A stretch of DNA of 64,000 bases from Elgaria multicarinata webbii (Eukaryota > Chordata > Lepidosauria > Squamata > Anguidae): contig NC_086187.1 in NCBI RefSeq assembly GCF_023053635.1, positions 29,488,501 to 29,552,500 of the forward strand, given 5' to 3'. This document shows, in pieces, positions 26,476 through 38,125 of this stretch. Every line of letters starts with the position of its first letter. Position 1 is the stretch's first letter. Below the pieces are notes generated by a model. That model had not been told where the DNA came from and searched no databases. It saw only the letters and a program-made list of their open reading frames with translations. The position numbers were made by a program, and so were the translations under genes.

Positions 26476-27783
26476 CCACAGAAACATACAGGGGGCAGTA
26501 CAGGAGGGGCCTCCCTTCCTGATGGAGTGCCGTCCCACCCTTCCAGGAGTCCAGCTGTTTTCTCTCCCACTTTTACCGGCATCCAAAATCCATCTCCCAT
26601 GAGACGGCTGCCTGTGGCCTCTTGCGAGAGATTCTGCGAGCGCAGTCAGAAGCAGGCCAGGGTTGGGCGGCTAAAAAGCGCTGGACCTGCCGGAGCAAAC
26701 GCATTAAAATCCAGACCTGCTAAGCGAGAAGCCCATGTCTCTAAGCCCGGCTCCTGAGAAAGGCATCCTCCCCGCCCCCCCCCATACACACACCAACACC
26801 CGCCAAGGGCCTCAAACCACTCCCAGAGGCCCTCGGGCAGACGGACGGAGGCCCTGACACGCTCCTGGGATTTACGACTGGCAAAAGTTGTTGCTCAACA
26901 GGTGGCCACACTTCTTGCCATTTATGCTCCTTGGCAGCATTTTGGCCGGGCTAAAAATAAGGCCGAGGTAAACACACTGGACGGGGTTTTAAGTGCTTCC
27001 GCCGCACAGCCGCACCCTCGCCGCCAGGCCCAATCCCTGAGGAGTCAGCCCAGGAACTCCGGCCACATGGAAGAATACTGCAAGAGCAACGAGGATTTTC
27101 AGGGGCATTATGGTAGGGTAGGAGAAACACATCTGCCCCCAAAAGTCCCTCATTTTCCCTGCAGTGAAGAGCCAGGTGGGGAAAGGCGGAGGAGCGCTGT
27201 GGGTGATGGGGAGGTTAGGAGCAGAGGCCCTCATTCTCAGGTTCCACGTTTTCAGCAGGGGCCCCCAACCAATGACAAGGGAAGTCCCGGCGGGCGACAG
27301 ACAGGTCGGCACGCTTGAGCCAAGGCAGGCGAGCAACCGTGGGCGGCCCTCCTTTCCGGCAATAGGCAGGGCTCTCCGAGGGGACCCTGCTCTGGGCGCC
27401 ATCACCGATGGCAGCGGCAGGCCAAGAGCATTCAGCTGCCATCACCGTCAAGCCCCTCCGCATAGCGCCCGGTAGGCTGGGGGCTGAAAGCAGTGGAGTC
27501 CGCTGCAGGAAAGAGCCTGTTTCTATGTTGCTGGAATAGGCAGGAACATGTAGTAGCAGTGGCGCCTTACACTCGCGTAGAGCACCCCAGGGTCCCCCTC
27601 CCACCCTTTTTTTTTAAATGCTTTAGAGCCTGCCCTGTTCCTGGGTCTCAGGGCAGGAGGAAGCAGCAGCAGCTTGCAATGTGAAGGGACAGAATTTGTG
27701 TCCTGGACGCGCCAAGCGAGAAGCAGCCAAGGTCTTTGGTGGGGTTGCATGTGGCCCCATGGAGCGGGAGTCCAGTCCTTAAC

Positions 27784-27869
27784 CTGCCTTCCCCAAACTG
27801 GTGCCCACCAGATGCCTTGATGGGAGTTGTAGTCCAAGGCATCTGGCGGGCACCAGGTTCGGGAAGGTT
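27784..27869. repeat. Palindromic MITE-like repeat
   Basis: CCCCAAACTGGTGCCCACCAG pairs with CTGGCGGGCACCAGGTTCG around TTGATGGGAGTTGTAGTCCA. A short, well preserved hairpin copy. Confidence 0.7.
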
Positions 27870-29318
27870 CCAACCGCTTGCTCCAATGATGGGGCCCTTC
27901 TGCCTCAGCCCCTTGCTGCTTCGTCTTAAACTCTTCCCCAGTGCAGCAGAGGTCACCCGAATGTTTTGCGCACGGACAGTCCCGGATCCGGCCCTCTGAA
28001 AGGCCTCCTCCGCCTCCACCTGAGGCTGAGTCACCCTGGCGGGGGGAAGTGACATGCTTCTCGCTCACCCCCCCCAAGACCTCGGAGGAGCCGCCGTCAG
28101 CTGGAGCGAACCCCTGCTGCGGGGCGAGACGGTGGAGCCCCCCCCCCGAGTTGCGCTTTCAGGTGGTGGCACGGGTCCATCACAGCTGAGCCCGACCCTG
28201 TCGTCTAAAGGAGAAAAGGAAACAGGCTTCTCACGTAGGTTCTCTCATCCACAACGACTCAGTCACAAAACCGTGTTTCTTCCGGAGGCGATTCTCAGCA
28301 GGCCGGCTCCTGCTGACGTTCGCCTGAAGCATCCCTCCCTCTGTCCGCTGCATCCTCACCTGTTGTTCGCCAACATCCACCGGCCGACCCAGGGTAGCGC
28401 AACTTCTCACCAGCCTACTCCAGCTTTCTCTCAGCCAGGGAATCCTAAACCGGTTGGGGGGGGGGCAGGAGCTACGTCCATTCCTGTCCCCCTTCCGCCC
28501 TGCGTTCATAACACACCCACCCTGCCTGCCCCTGGCGTTCAGCACCTTGCCTCAAAATGCCTCTGTAAGGAGCGAGTGGCAAAGACATTGTCAGCGTCAA
28601 GCTGCAGGAGTCCAGTGCAAACCGCCATGCTGCCTCCTCGCCTCAGCTGAACCTTCACCTGCGTGCCGGGCATCAGTAGGCAGGACCCATGTGCCACTGT
28701 CCCCACTTATGAAACCAATACTTCAGCCTGGAGCACTTCATGATAAAACAGCACTTGGCCAGAGTTCCACGGGCTGCTGCTCCTCTCGCCAATTTATGGA
28801 GCAGGTCTCCATCTCAGTCCCCCCCCGCCCTGGGATGGCTAAAGAGGGGCCCCATGCCCCCACCTTTCAAACACTCTACTTTCAAGGAAGCCTCTGCCAT
28901 GTTGCCATGCTTCCTAAACAGTGGCATGACAAGGTAATTTTAGAGCCTGGACATCACAGTCTTGGGGGGGGGGGAGGCAGGCCAGCATTTTCTCCCCCAC
29001 CCCAATCCACCAACAGTCATAGTGCGCTAAGAGGTGGAGATTCTCGCAGCAACTCCATCAAAACAGAACGTGCTCTTCCGCCGTCTTTGCCAAGGTAAAA
29101 CAGTCTTGCTTTGCAGACTAAGGTGACCCCCAGAAGAGGGACTTTGTGGGCCAGTTGGGTACAAGGAAAGCTCATCTCGCCCCCAAAACCCCGACTCTGG
29201 AATCACAGCCTCCAAAAGTTAACTCAATTTACAAAGCGCTCCCCAAGATGATTTTTTAGGGAAAGGCTGCCAGCCCTCCTGGCAGGCGGCAGGAGTGTGC
29301 GTCTCTTGCTTCCTCTAC

Positions 29319-29357
29319 AGGCAGGCAGGCAGGCAGGCAGCCTGCCTGCCTGCCACC
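29319..29357. repeat. GGCA/TGCC hairpin
   Basis: A run of CAGG units meets a run of CCTG units with no spacer, so one strand can fold into a nearly perfect stem. Simple-sequence origin is likely. Confidence 0.85.
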
Positions 29358-29544
29358 CCCTCCCCTGCCAGGCCTGCCAGCTCCCTTCCGGCGCCCGTTT
29401 CTCTCTCTGGTCCTGCAGCCTCTCTTCCTCTCCAGCTGCCTCCCAGAACGGAATGGCTCGGAGCCCTGGCCTTTCCTGGGCTCCAGCGGCCCACAGGTTC
29501 AACCAGCCCGGCTTCCTGGCTCCTCCTACCACAGTGTCTCCTAC

Positions 29545-29735
29545 CTGCATCAGACCCTGGGGGCATCCCAAGGTGATGCCGTTGCCCACGGGCAGCTGGT
29601 CGGCCCCGGGCGAACGGAGCGCTGGGCTGGCTGGGCCCTGGGTCTGGGCCAGCATCAGGGCTCTCCTGATGTTCTTGAGCAGGGAGGTCCCAAAGAACAG
29701 CCTTTCACCGGCTTTGCTGTGGCTACAATTGCTGC
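29545..29735 (-). other. Exon-like segment, unknown gene
   Basis: Open minus-strand frame (GERLFFGTSLLKNIRRALML, then AQTQGPASPA and VGNGITLGCPQGLMQ) ending exactly at an ATGCAG/GTAGGA donor at 29545. Several possible acceptors lie near 29700-29735. No family recognised. It would fit a minus-strand gene starting in the 31 kb CpG island, but the phase does not join directly to the ATG-bearing segment at 30503-30456, so at least one more exon would be needed. Confidence 0.3.
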
Positions 29736-30455
29736 TGCTGCTGCTATTAAAGCGAACAAGGCCACTTATGTAAGACTATTGTAATACAAAACCAAATTAT
29801 ATTCCCTAAAAAATGAAAGCAAAACTAAAGCTAAAGCATCCGATTAAAATCCAAGAGTTTCCGTTTTTCTTTTTCAAAGCAGCTGAAGAAAATGCTGCGC
29901 ACACATGCAGGTTTGCAACATGCAATACCACCATGTGCACCTGAAAGTGGCTGGTGCCAGAATAAGCGGTTTATTTTACTGAATTTATTGATTACATTTC
30001 TAGACCACCCACGGCCAAAGCTCTCAGCAGGCCAAAGGGGGAGTTGACCCCCCCACACACACACATTAACTGAGGAGGTGTAACTGAGGCCCTTCCTCCT
30101 GACCATCTTTGAGTAGGGCTTGCCTGATGCAGGGTGCGGTGGGGGTGGGGGTGGGCTGGGGGTCTCGGTGGTGTGAAAGCCGTGGGGGGCCTCCCTGGGC
30201 TACTCTCTTTCCAAGGCTCCCCCTCCCCTCCTTGAGAAAAGGGGCGATCCAGGGAGGCTCTGGCATGGGATGTGCAGTGTGGGGAACAGACTAGAGCTCA
30301 GCCTCCCCAGGGACGAAATTGATGGGAGATTCAGGCCTGGCAAGAGAGACCCCTGGGATTAATCCGTGGGGCAAGGGGCCGTGCCAGCTCTAAAGGGGAT
30401 GAGGAGACACAGTCCTGGTGGGGGAGCCAAGACCTGCCCAGGGCGCTAGTCCTTA

Positions 30456-30503
30456 CCATGGAGAAATGAAGCCTCCATGTGGAGAGGCAGTCTAGTCCTG
30501 AAC
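30456..30503 (-). other. Possible start-codon exon, unknown gene
   Basis: The minus strand shows an acceptor-like CTGCTGTTCAG, then ATGGAGGCTTCATTTCTCCATG (22 bases, ATG at 30482) followed by the donor GTAAGG. If real, the protein would begin MEASFLHG. Support is only splice grammar and position next to a CpG island. Confidence 0.25.
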
Positions 30504-30559
30504 AGCAGGTGCTGGTGCCAAAGCGCCGAGAAGGGCCCCCTCCCCACCCACCCGAGGCT

Positions 30560-31900
30560 GTGGGAGGCAGGCAGAGGGACTAGCGAGGCCTTTGGCCCGG
30601 TCCCGCTGCGGGGCTCTTTCGATGCTGGCCAAAGGGGCCAGAAGGCCCCGCCCCCTCGACCTCTGAGCACGTGCAAAGCAGGCTGGGCTGCCAGAGTGCC
30701 CCGGCGAGGGGAGGGGAGGGGAGGCAGCCCCGCGGAGACGGGCGCAAGCCACCGAGGGTGGGAAGGACGGGCTCCCGTGGGGGTCCTGAGTGAGGCGGGG
30801 GCCCCCGCTGCCTTCTCTTTCTCTCCTGTCGTGCCGGGACCCTCCGCGAGGAGCAGCAGCTGCGGCTGGGCGAGGAAGAAGAGGAGCGGGAGGCGGGCGG
30901 CTGGGCTGAGCCGAGCCGGGCGGGCTCTCGGCACCAGGCAGGCGCCAACGCCGCGTTCCCGTCCCGGGGGAGTCCAGGCGCTCCGCCCGTCTGGTCCCCG
31001 TCCCCGACTGACAAGAGCCCACGGGGAGGCAGGGAGGGAGCGTGGGGGGCGGCACCCCAGCAACGAAACGGGGGGGCGCATGGCCGGCCGACTGGCCGGC
31101 CCTCCCCCGAAGCCCCCTTCCCACGACACCTGGCGGCAGGCAGAGGCGAGGGGCGCCGCGGGGATCGGGGCCGGGGAGGGGGAGACTGCCCAGGGGCGAG
31201 CGGCGCGGGACTTACCGCGTTGGGCTCCTCGGCAGGGAAGCCCTCGGAGGGGAGGGGCTGCCGGCGCCGCCCCTCCCCGGCCAAAGCGTGACTCGGGCGG
31301 CTGTCACGAGAAGAGAGACGGTCGCCCTCCCCAAGCGCCGAGCGGGGGCGCGCAGAGGCCCCGGGGAGTGCCGGCCAGGGACCGGCGTGGTTGTGGTGGG
31401 CTTCCCCGGCCGCGCCGCCGCCGCCGCCTGCCTACTTGCCTGCCCCGCGGGGCAGCGACTCTCCCGCGAGGGGGCGTGGCCGGCGGCGCGGGGAGGCCGG
31501 CCCGGCCGGGGCAGGGAGAACCGGTGGGTGGGTGGGTGCGGCAAAGCCCTGCCCTCGCCCTCTTCCTCCTCCTCCTCCTCCTGGGAGCGCCTTCCGAGAC
31601 GGAGGGGGTTCTTCGGGGCGCCTCTTTCGGCCGCGCCGGCTGCTCCTTGGCGTGTCGATGCGGAATGGTTCTCTGCTGCCGCTCCCGGCGACGGCTCCCC
31701 GGGCAGCGCATAAGGGAGCGGCAGAACCCGCGCCGGGACCACAGGGGCCGTTTTCTGTGTAAAGCGCAAGAGGGCAGGTCCTTGCCCCGAGGGGCCCGCA
31801 GTCTGCAGTTCGCCACAGGGGAAGCGGCGGCGCCAGGTCCTTCGACTTGGCGGCGGCAATGGTCAGCAGCCCAAAGAAAGGACAAACCAGCCCAAGACTG
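30560..31900. promoter_or_regulatory. Orphan CpG island
   Basis: CpG-dense block with no assigned gene. On the minus strand a strong donor (CCCAACGCG/GTAAGTCC) lies at 31216/31215, as expected at the end of a first exon, with the possible next exon at 30503-30456. Long open frames here on both strands reflect GC content. It is probably the promoter of an unidentified minus-strand transcript. Confidence 0.6.
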
Positions 31901-33255
31901 CTCTGAGCTGGGGGAGGGGAGCTCTTTCGCGAGGGAGCTCTTTCCAGGACACGTTCGGCTCTCTCTAGCAGTCCAGAGAAGTGGGGTGGGGGGCGCACAC
32001 ACCCTTCCCTCAACCCCCCCCCCCCCCCGCTCGCTGGAAATATTACTCGTCCCTTTCCAGGGCCTTCTGAGCTGTTGTTATCAGGAGTTGCCTTACGCCC
32101 ATGTTAAGAACTAGGATCTTACTTTTTTAGAAAAATAAAAGGAAAGCCCAAATATGCAGGACGCTTCATTTGGCATCTAACGCCAGTTCATGCGCTTGCA
32201 TGGAGTGACTGCAGTATCTCAAGGTACAGGCACAAGCCTGCGGCCGGCCTGCCTGCCTGGGCCTTACCTGCCTTTCTGGGTGTGATTCGTGAAGCCCCGC
32301 CCACACCTCCTGCCATACCTGAAGCGCTTCATTTCTGAGCTGTTAGGGTGAGGAAGCTACAGAGTGAGGCTCTTGGCTGAAATTCCGGCCCCGCTCATGG
32401 TGGATGTCTCAGGGCCAGGTGTGATTGCTCAGAGGGGAAGGGGAAAGCACGTGATACATGGTCCGAGGCACACGCCTCTCTTCACCATTACTTCATTCAC
32501 ATCCTGCCTGACCCCCTAACTAGGGAAACAGGCGCCAGGTCTGAGCCCTGCCAGAGCCTTTGCATAACTTAAGCACTGCTTCCACAGCCATTGGCTGAAA
32601 TTCTCTGATGCCAGAGTTGCTTCCGCACAGTGAAATGAGCCACTTACACCAACAAGCCATTGGCTGAAGAGTTGTGATGTCATAGAATGTTTCTGAACTC
32701 TCTGGCTGTGCAAGAACAAACTGCCAATAAAGAGGGCCTAGGAACAGCCGGGAAGGGCTGCTGCTGCTGCAGGGAGAGAGGTAAAGAGGATTGAATCCAG
32801 GGTGGCTGGGTAGGGGTGGAGGCAGGAAAGTAAATAAATAAACCGCTCCACTTTGGGGGAGGGCAATTTCGTGCTAGGCCCCTGCATGCAAACCGCCTGC
32901 CATGTGCAACCCCAGGCTTTGTGCCTCAGTACCTTCTTACAAAAGCCAACATTTAATAACATGTTGCTCACAGCCTCTCTGCTGCACAGCTACAAAATTC
33001 ACAATCCTGTAAAAGCCTGAACATCCCACCACGAGCACTCCCGGCAAGTACCTTTGGAGCCAAGAATTGGCTTCCCACTGGCGCCCAGGCCATTTGAAAG
33101 GGCGGGTCGCCCAGTTTAATTGGCCATAATTACCTGTTTAGACATCTGGAGAATTCCAGGAGAATTTTTAAAAAAGGGGGGCGGCAATGAGAACTTCTCT
33201 GTTGCCTGTATTGGACAACCCACACCCCATGTCACCCTGTTTAATTTCGCTCAAG

Positions 33256-33298
<43 letters not shown>

Positions 33299-33840
33299 CA
33301 CAAAATAGGATGAACTTGCTGTCCTCTGCTGGTCACATGTGAGGTCTAACTTGCAAACAAGAATTCTGTGACAAATGAGGATGCCACTTAAAATTCAACA
33401 GGTGTGGTGGTGTTTGTGCCCTGGAGAGAGAGGGCAGTGACACAAGATGCATCGGTTGAGTTTCTGTCTGTTGTGCAGCTGGGATGGGCAGGGGAAACAG
33501 TACCAGAAGAGGAGAGATAGCAACGTTCGCTGTTTAAGGCTTCAGTTGAGTTCATTCCAGCACCACATTCACTCAAGAATCTGGGGAACAGGCACTTTTG
33601 CACTACAGCCTGAGGTTGACTTATTTAAAAGTCTGCCCCTGCCCTTCCAGAAAGACAGGATTGCCGGGGGTGGGGGATGAAGGACACCTGCTAGGCCTTG
33701 CTGCTTACTCCCAGTGTCGGGGCAGCAGCCCCTAAAAGGCCCACAGAAGTGAATGAACGCCGTCGGCACCGGTTTACTCAAAAGCAGGCCCCAGTATGTG
33801 GGACGCGGCTGACCCGGCGCCAGGGCGGTGGTGTGCCTAG
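31900..33840. other. Intergenic stretch
   Basis: No gene or recognised transposon. It contains a GT microsatellite near 33261-33294 and homopolymer C runs near 32011. Confidence 0.5.
33260..33294. repeat. (GT)n microsatellite
   Basis: Uninterrupted GT dinucleotides for about 34 bases. Confidence 0.95.
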
Positions 33841-34434
33841 GAGCGCAGAGAACGGGGATGCCACCCAGAAGAGCTCAAGCCGACCCGGAGGAACGCGTGC
33901 TGCCTCGTGCACCCCTCGCGGGAGACCCTGGCCGGGAAGAAACGGGTCCCAAAGACCAGCGAGAACAAAGCGGCTCCGCGTCTGGACGCCGACTTCGCTT
34001 CTCCAGCCCGGCTCTCCTGTGACTTTAGGAGCAGCAAGGCAGGCAGGCATTCTGCAGGTCAAACTTCCCTCCCTCTATTCCTTGGGGAAAGCTGCCATGA
34101 AAGACACAGGAGCAGGGTCAGGAGAAGACGTTGGCAAGCTGGGCTGCAGGGCTGCCCGCGTGGCGCGGCCGCAGAGCCCATTGCGCTCGGAAGCCAGGCG
34201 GCCTCTTGCGAGGACGACGCCCCTTTACCTGGAAAGGGCCGCGTAAAAAGCTCACGAGGGGAACTTCTTGCGCGGGCGCAGCTAGGCCTCGCGCTAAGGG
34301 ACCGGACTGACTCGGGACGGAGCGCCCCGCGCTACCCCGCCCCCCGGGCACCCGCGTGTGCTGGAACCCAGCCGCCGACTCCGCGAAACTTGCCCCGTTT
34401 TTTAAACTTTCGTTTCCAGGCGCTAAATTGCCCT

Positions 34435-34439
34435 AAAAA
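34435..34439 (-). terminator. Pol III terminator candidate of tRNA-Thr
   Basis: TTTTT on the minus strand, 61 bases past the tRNA 3' end. This is farther than usual but is the first T5 run. Confidence 0.5.
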
Positions 34440-34499
34440 TGAGCCCTTCCAATTCCTCTCGCGCCCACCGGCGCATGGAAGGGGCTTCCCGGGTCTGCG

Positions 34500-34571
34500 A
34501 GGCACGGACGGGGTTCGAACCCGTGATCTTCGGTTTACGAGACCGACGCCTTACCACTTGGCCACCGCGCC
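34500..34571 (-). tRNA. tRNA-Thr (CGT)
   Basis: A 72-base cloverleaf on the minus strand: acceptor arm GGCGCGG/CCGTGCC with T as discriminator, A box TGGCCAAGTGG, anticodon loop CTCGTAA (anticodon CGT, decoding ACG), B box GGTTCGAACCC and T stem ACGGG/CCCGT. The sequence is close to the vertebrate nuclear tRNA-Thr-CGT as I recall it, with no intron and all invariant bases present, so it should be functional. Oligo-T for Pol III termination is at 34439-34435, about 60 bases downstream. Confidence 0.97.
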
Positions 34572-34967
34572 TGCGTTGAAGGCAGCGCCTCACTCCCATC
34601 TAGGCTGGCGCCGCTCCCGACACGCCGGCGGCGCGCGCTCCCGCAGACGCTGGCGCGAGACGCTCCGCCTCCAAGCGGGACCTCAGCGAAGGGCAGGCTG
34701 GGCTTCGAGGCGCCCGGCTGCGCACGCGCGACGCGAGCGGGCCGCCCGGCCCGACTACGCATGCGCCGCTGTGTTCGCCCCAGTCCCCTTTCATGGGAGG
34801 GGGCTGCGGAAAGGGCGGGGGATGATGGGGCGCGGGATATAAAACAGACTAAAACAGTCACATGCATTAAAATTCATTGCAAATAGTACCTGGCCAAAGC
34901 CCGCCCGCCCCAAATCTGGAGGCCCCCGCCTCTTCCTCGTTGGCTGTTCCCTGTGAAGACTGTGGAG

Positions 34968-35115
34968 CAGGGCTGGAAGACCTCCAACTCCCATCATCCC
35001 CTGGCCATTGGCCACGCTGCCTGGGGCTAGTGGGAGCTGCAGTCCTCCCCTGCTGTAGAGCCGCCTTCCCCAAAGTGACGCCCTCCAGATGTTTTAGGAC
35101 TACAGCTCCTAGCTT
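34968..35115. repeat. Palindromic MITE-like repeat
   Basis: CCAACTCCCATCATCCCCTG, then GGGAGCTGCAGTCC, then a second arm CCTTCCCCAAAGTGACGCCC and CTCCAGATGTTTTAGGACTA. Probably two overlapping or rearranged copies, just before the LTR element. Confidence 0.6.
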
Positions 35116-35205
35116 TCAGACACACCCGCCACGACACTTAATTAAAGGTCTTTTGAAGTTGGGAGGAGGCAGAAGTTCGTTTTATGAGGGGAAAGAAGGG
35201 GCCCC

Positions 35206-35720
35206 TGTGGCGTTACACCCCACAAGTCAGTTCCCAAATGAATGTCTGCAGTTTGTAAGTCTGTGGTGAGTTTAGAATGTTGGCCTGAGTGGGCGGAGCT
35301 AGGATGTCTGGGGAGGGGGGAGGAGTGATATATAAGGGAAGGACTGAGGGGATTGAGGGGGACTTTTTGGGTACTCTTAGAGCCTTTAGCGCTCTGTGTG
35401 TTAGCTCTCTGTGTTTAGAGTACTTAAGGTCTGGAGAATTTGGGGTTCTGGGTAGAGAGTGGTGTCTTTGGAGTGTGGTGTACACATAGTTGATGTATAT
35501 TAAACCATACTGATAATAAAGAAAGTTCAAGAGTGATTGTGTGAAAGAAAGGAAAGCGCGTATGTGAATGGGTGGAAGGATTGGATGAAAGGTTTCAAAA
35601 AGGTTTTTAAATGTTTTATTTTGAAACAAAGCTTGTGAACTTTTAAAATAAATTTTAATCATTTTGTTTTAACTACCACAAAAATCCCACTTGTCTGTTT
35701 GGCATTTATCATCTGAAGTT
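35206..35720 (+). repeat. 5' LTR of the fossil element (3' edge approximate)
   Basis: Starts TGTGGCG; has a TATA-like box near 35327 and AATAAA near 35514. The right edge and primer-binding site could not be fixed. Confidence 0.65.
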
Positions 35721-36721
35721 TATACATTTAGCACCCACTCTGACAATAATTCACCTCAGCACGTATAATTCGCAGCACTTTAATTTATTATTGAAATCCT
35801 TCTCCATTTAACCCCTTTCTCCACATAGTTTGGAGAAAGGCAGTGTTTGTCCCTCGCCTCAGGCGTATCAAGCGGTGGTGCTTGGCTTGAGCAGGGAGTA
35901 GCTGCAGCCAGGCCTGGTGTTCAGAGCCTGTGTTGTGGCATAGTAAGTGTTGGCAGTGTCGGGATCCAAAGTAGACTCTTTGTTCATTTATAGTGACAGA
36001 AGTCAAAAAGGATTTTATTTGTGAACAGGACAAAGGGTGGTTACTGTGAAGCACCTCTGAAGTCTTTAGCTGTGAAAGTTACATAATATCGAAGTCAGAG
36101 GTTTAGCTGAAACAATTCTCTGACAGGATATTTTTGTCTGTGGTGAGATACATATTATACAATATCAAGTTTAACACTCCTGTACCTCAATTGATAATTC
36201 CCAGTACCGTTTTATTTATTAAGGTTAAGTCTCTGTCTGATAACTATGGATGTTTCTGTCTGGTAACTATGGGCCTGAGTATTTCCGGAAGAAATTTAGA
36301 AACCTTAATGCTGTGTCATCCAAATCTTTTGTGGAGTTGGGACACAAGTTAGTGGATCATTTTGAGAAATGGATCACCTGTGCTGAGGTGAAAACCAAAC
36401 AAGATTTAGTTGATCTGATGATTAAAGGTCAATTAATTTTTCAAATCCCTCAGGATATAAGATTGCTGGTGAGAAATAGAGACCCAAAAAACTTTTCAAG
36501 ATGCAGCTTCCCTGGCTGATCAATTTTCCTTAAATCGGGGCTATCATATGACCAGCAGGTCTACTAAAGAAAATAATATTAAACCAGGGTATAAGCCTAA
36601 TGGGGGTAAAAAGGAAGCTGAGGTAAATAAAAGTCAGTTGCCAACGGAAAAGGCGGGAAACACTACCAAACTTCTGTTTGGAAAAACAGACCTCACATGT
36701 CACCATTGTGGGTTGGTGGGG

Positions 36722-36850
36722 CATTTATTTATTTTTATTTATTTATTTATTTATTACACTTATATACCGCTCCCATAGCCAGGGCTCTCTGGGCGGTTTA
36801 CAGAAATTCTAAAATTGAGGTAAAAACAAGTATACAAAATTTAAAACTCT
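36722..36850 (-). mobile_element. L2-type LINE tail inserted in the LTR fossil
   Basis: The minus strand reads AAACCGCCCAGAGAGCCCTG then GAGCGGTATATAAGTG and an AAATAAATA tail. The tail end faces the gag knuckle, so it integrated after the LTR element. Confidence 0.75.
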
Positions 36851-37844
36851 AATATGCCTGGGGCATATTAGACCACAATGTCCCAGGCTGAGAGAAGAGA
36901 AAGAGAAAAGTACCTCAGTAAGGAGAGTAGATATAAATAAAGATGCTGAACATTCCCAAAGTTCTCAGTGTTACACATTGGTGTGGGGAGAAATGAAAGA
37001 ATCAGATCAATCTTTGTGGGAAGATGTTTTAATAAATGGAAGAAAGCATAAAGCTATTCTGGATACTGGAGCTCGTTTATCTCTAATTAGAGCAGATCTT
37101 GTAATGAGTGAGATTATTCCTCACAGAAAAAATAACAGCAAACCTGTGACAGGACCCATAATTGAAATTCCTGTAGCCAAGATGGAAGTTACATGGAGGG
37201 GAGTCATAGGGAAATGTATTTTGCGTGTTAATTCTTGTCAGGAAGAACCTCTAATCTAGGTACTGATATCATGGGGTTAGAAGGTAGAAAAGTTTTTATT
37301 ATTACATGCTCACAAGCAGCAGTGGAGGGCTTGTCAGACAATTGTAGCAAATCTGGAGATGCTGAAGGCATGCCTCTGCAGCTGCCTAGCAACCCAGCTG
37401 AAGGAACTGCTGAACCAGGAAACATCGTTGCAAAAACTGATACCACATTTGCTTTACACACAGGAAATGATCCCAGCTTGGAAGTTTTAAGATCCAAAGC
37501 TGAAGCACAAGAAACCTCTTTTAGTGACACTCAGAAAGAGCAGGTCTTCTGGGATCGGGGACTCCTATACCGAAAGTGGTTGCCCAGGAAGAAACAAGGA
37601 AGTTGGGGGGCTGAAAAGCAGATTGTGGTACCAAAACCATATAGGGACTAGCAGCTGAAATTGGCTCACTACTCCTTTTTGGCAGGCCACATGGGGATAG
37701 GTAAAAACCGGAAAAGGTTGATGGCTAATTATTGCTGGCCAAACATTTCTAGGGAAGTCACAGAGTTTTGCAAGTCCTGTGAAAGTTACCAGAGGGTGGG
37801 GAAAGTGGGGACAAGGTCAAGGCTTCCCTAAACCCCCTACCACT

Positions 37845-38004
37845 TAGAATCATAGAATAGCAGAGTTGGAAGGGGCCTACAAGGCCATGGAGTCCAACCC
37901 CCTCCTCAATGCAGGAATCCACCCTAAAGCATTGCTGACAGAGGGTTGTCCAGCTGCCTCTTGAAGGCCTCTAGTGTGGGAGAGCCCACAACCTCCCTAT
38001 ATAT
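37845..38004 (-). mobile_element. CR1 LINE fragment inserted in the LTR fossil
   Basis: Same CR1 3' sequence as at 2287-2455 and 57719-58335 (TAGAATAGCAGAGTTGGAAG on the plus strand). Confidence 0.8.
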
Positions 38005-38125
38005 TGTTGGTGTTATTAATTGTTATGTATAAATGTTTAACCATTTTATTTCCCAAACCCTATGTACAGGTCCAAGTATTAAACCAGCCCCATACTCGGG
38101 TTTTTTTTAAAAAAGGGAAGGAATA

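Larger units (their letters stand above)
21545..30440. other. Gene-poor interval between PARN and the 31 kb CpG island
   Basis: No recognisable protein family. It holds SINE and MITE copies (entered separately), simple repeats and several exon-like stretches on the minus strand. Those at 23196-23270 and ending at 29545 are entered separately. A further candidate near 28234-28355 (open frame ENRLRKKHGFVTESLWMREP, donor GTGAGA) is weaker. Confidence 0.5.
33840..34860. promoter_or_regulatory. CpG island with tRNA gene and TATA/NRF1 promoter signature
   Basis: CpG-rich block. Besides the tRNA gene it has two NRF1-like motifs (GCGCACGCGC near 34721 and CGCATGCGCC near 34758) and, on the plus strand, GATATAAAAC near 34838. 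The arrangement resembles an RNA polymerase II promoter facing right, but no downstream gene is seen before the LTR element at 35.2 kb. Confidence 0.55.

Noticed and set aside
28454-29098. Plus-strand exon ending at CCAAG/GTAAAA (29092)
   Set aside because: A good donor but no convincing acceptor or partner exons; sequence upstream is low-information.
30477-32114. 545-codon open frame on the plus strand across the 31 kb CpG island
   Set aside because: Low-complexity Arg/Gly/Pro composition in CpG-rich DNA with equally long frames on the other strand; no domain seen.
33907-34842. 311-codon plus-strand frame
   Set aside because: Reads straight through the tRNA-Thr gene in antisense (the 'GVRTRDLRFTRPTPYHLATA' stretch is the usual false translation of tRNA DNA) and through CpG-rich sequence.
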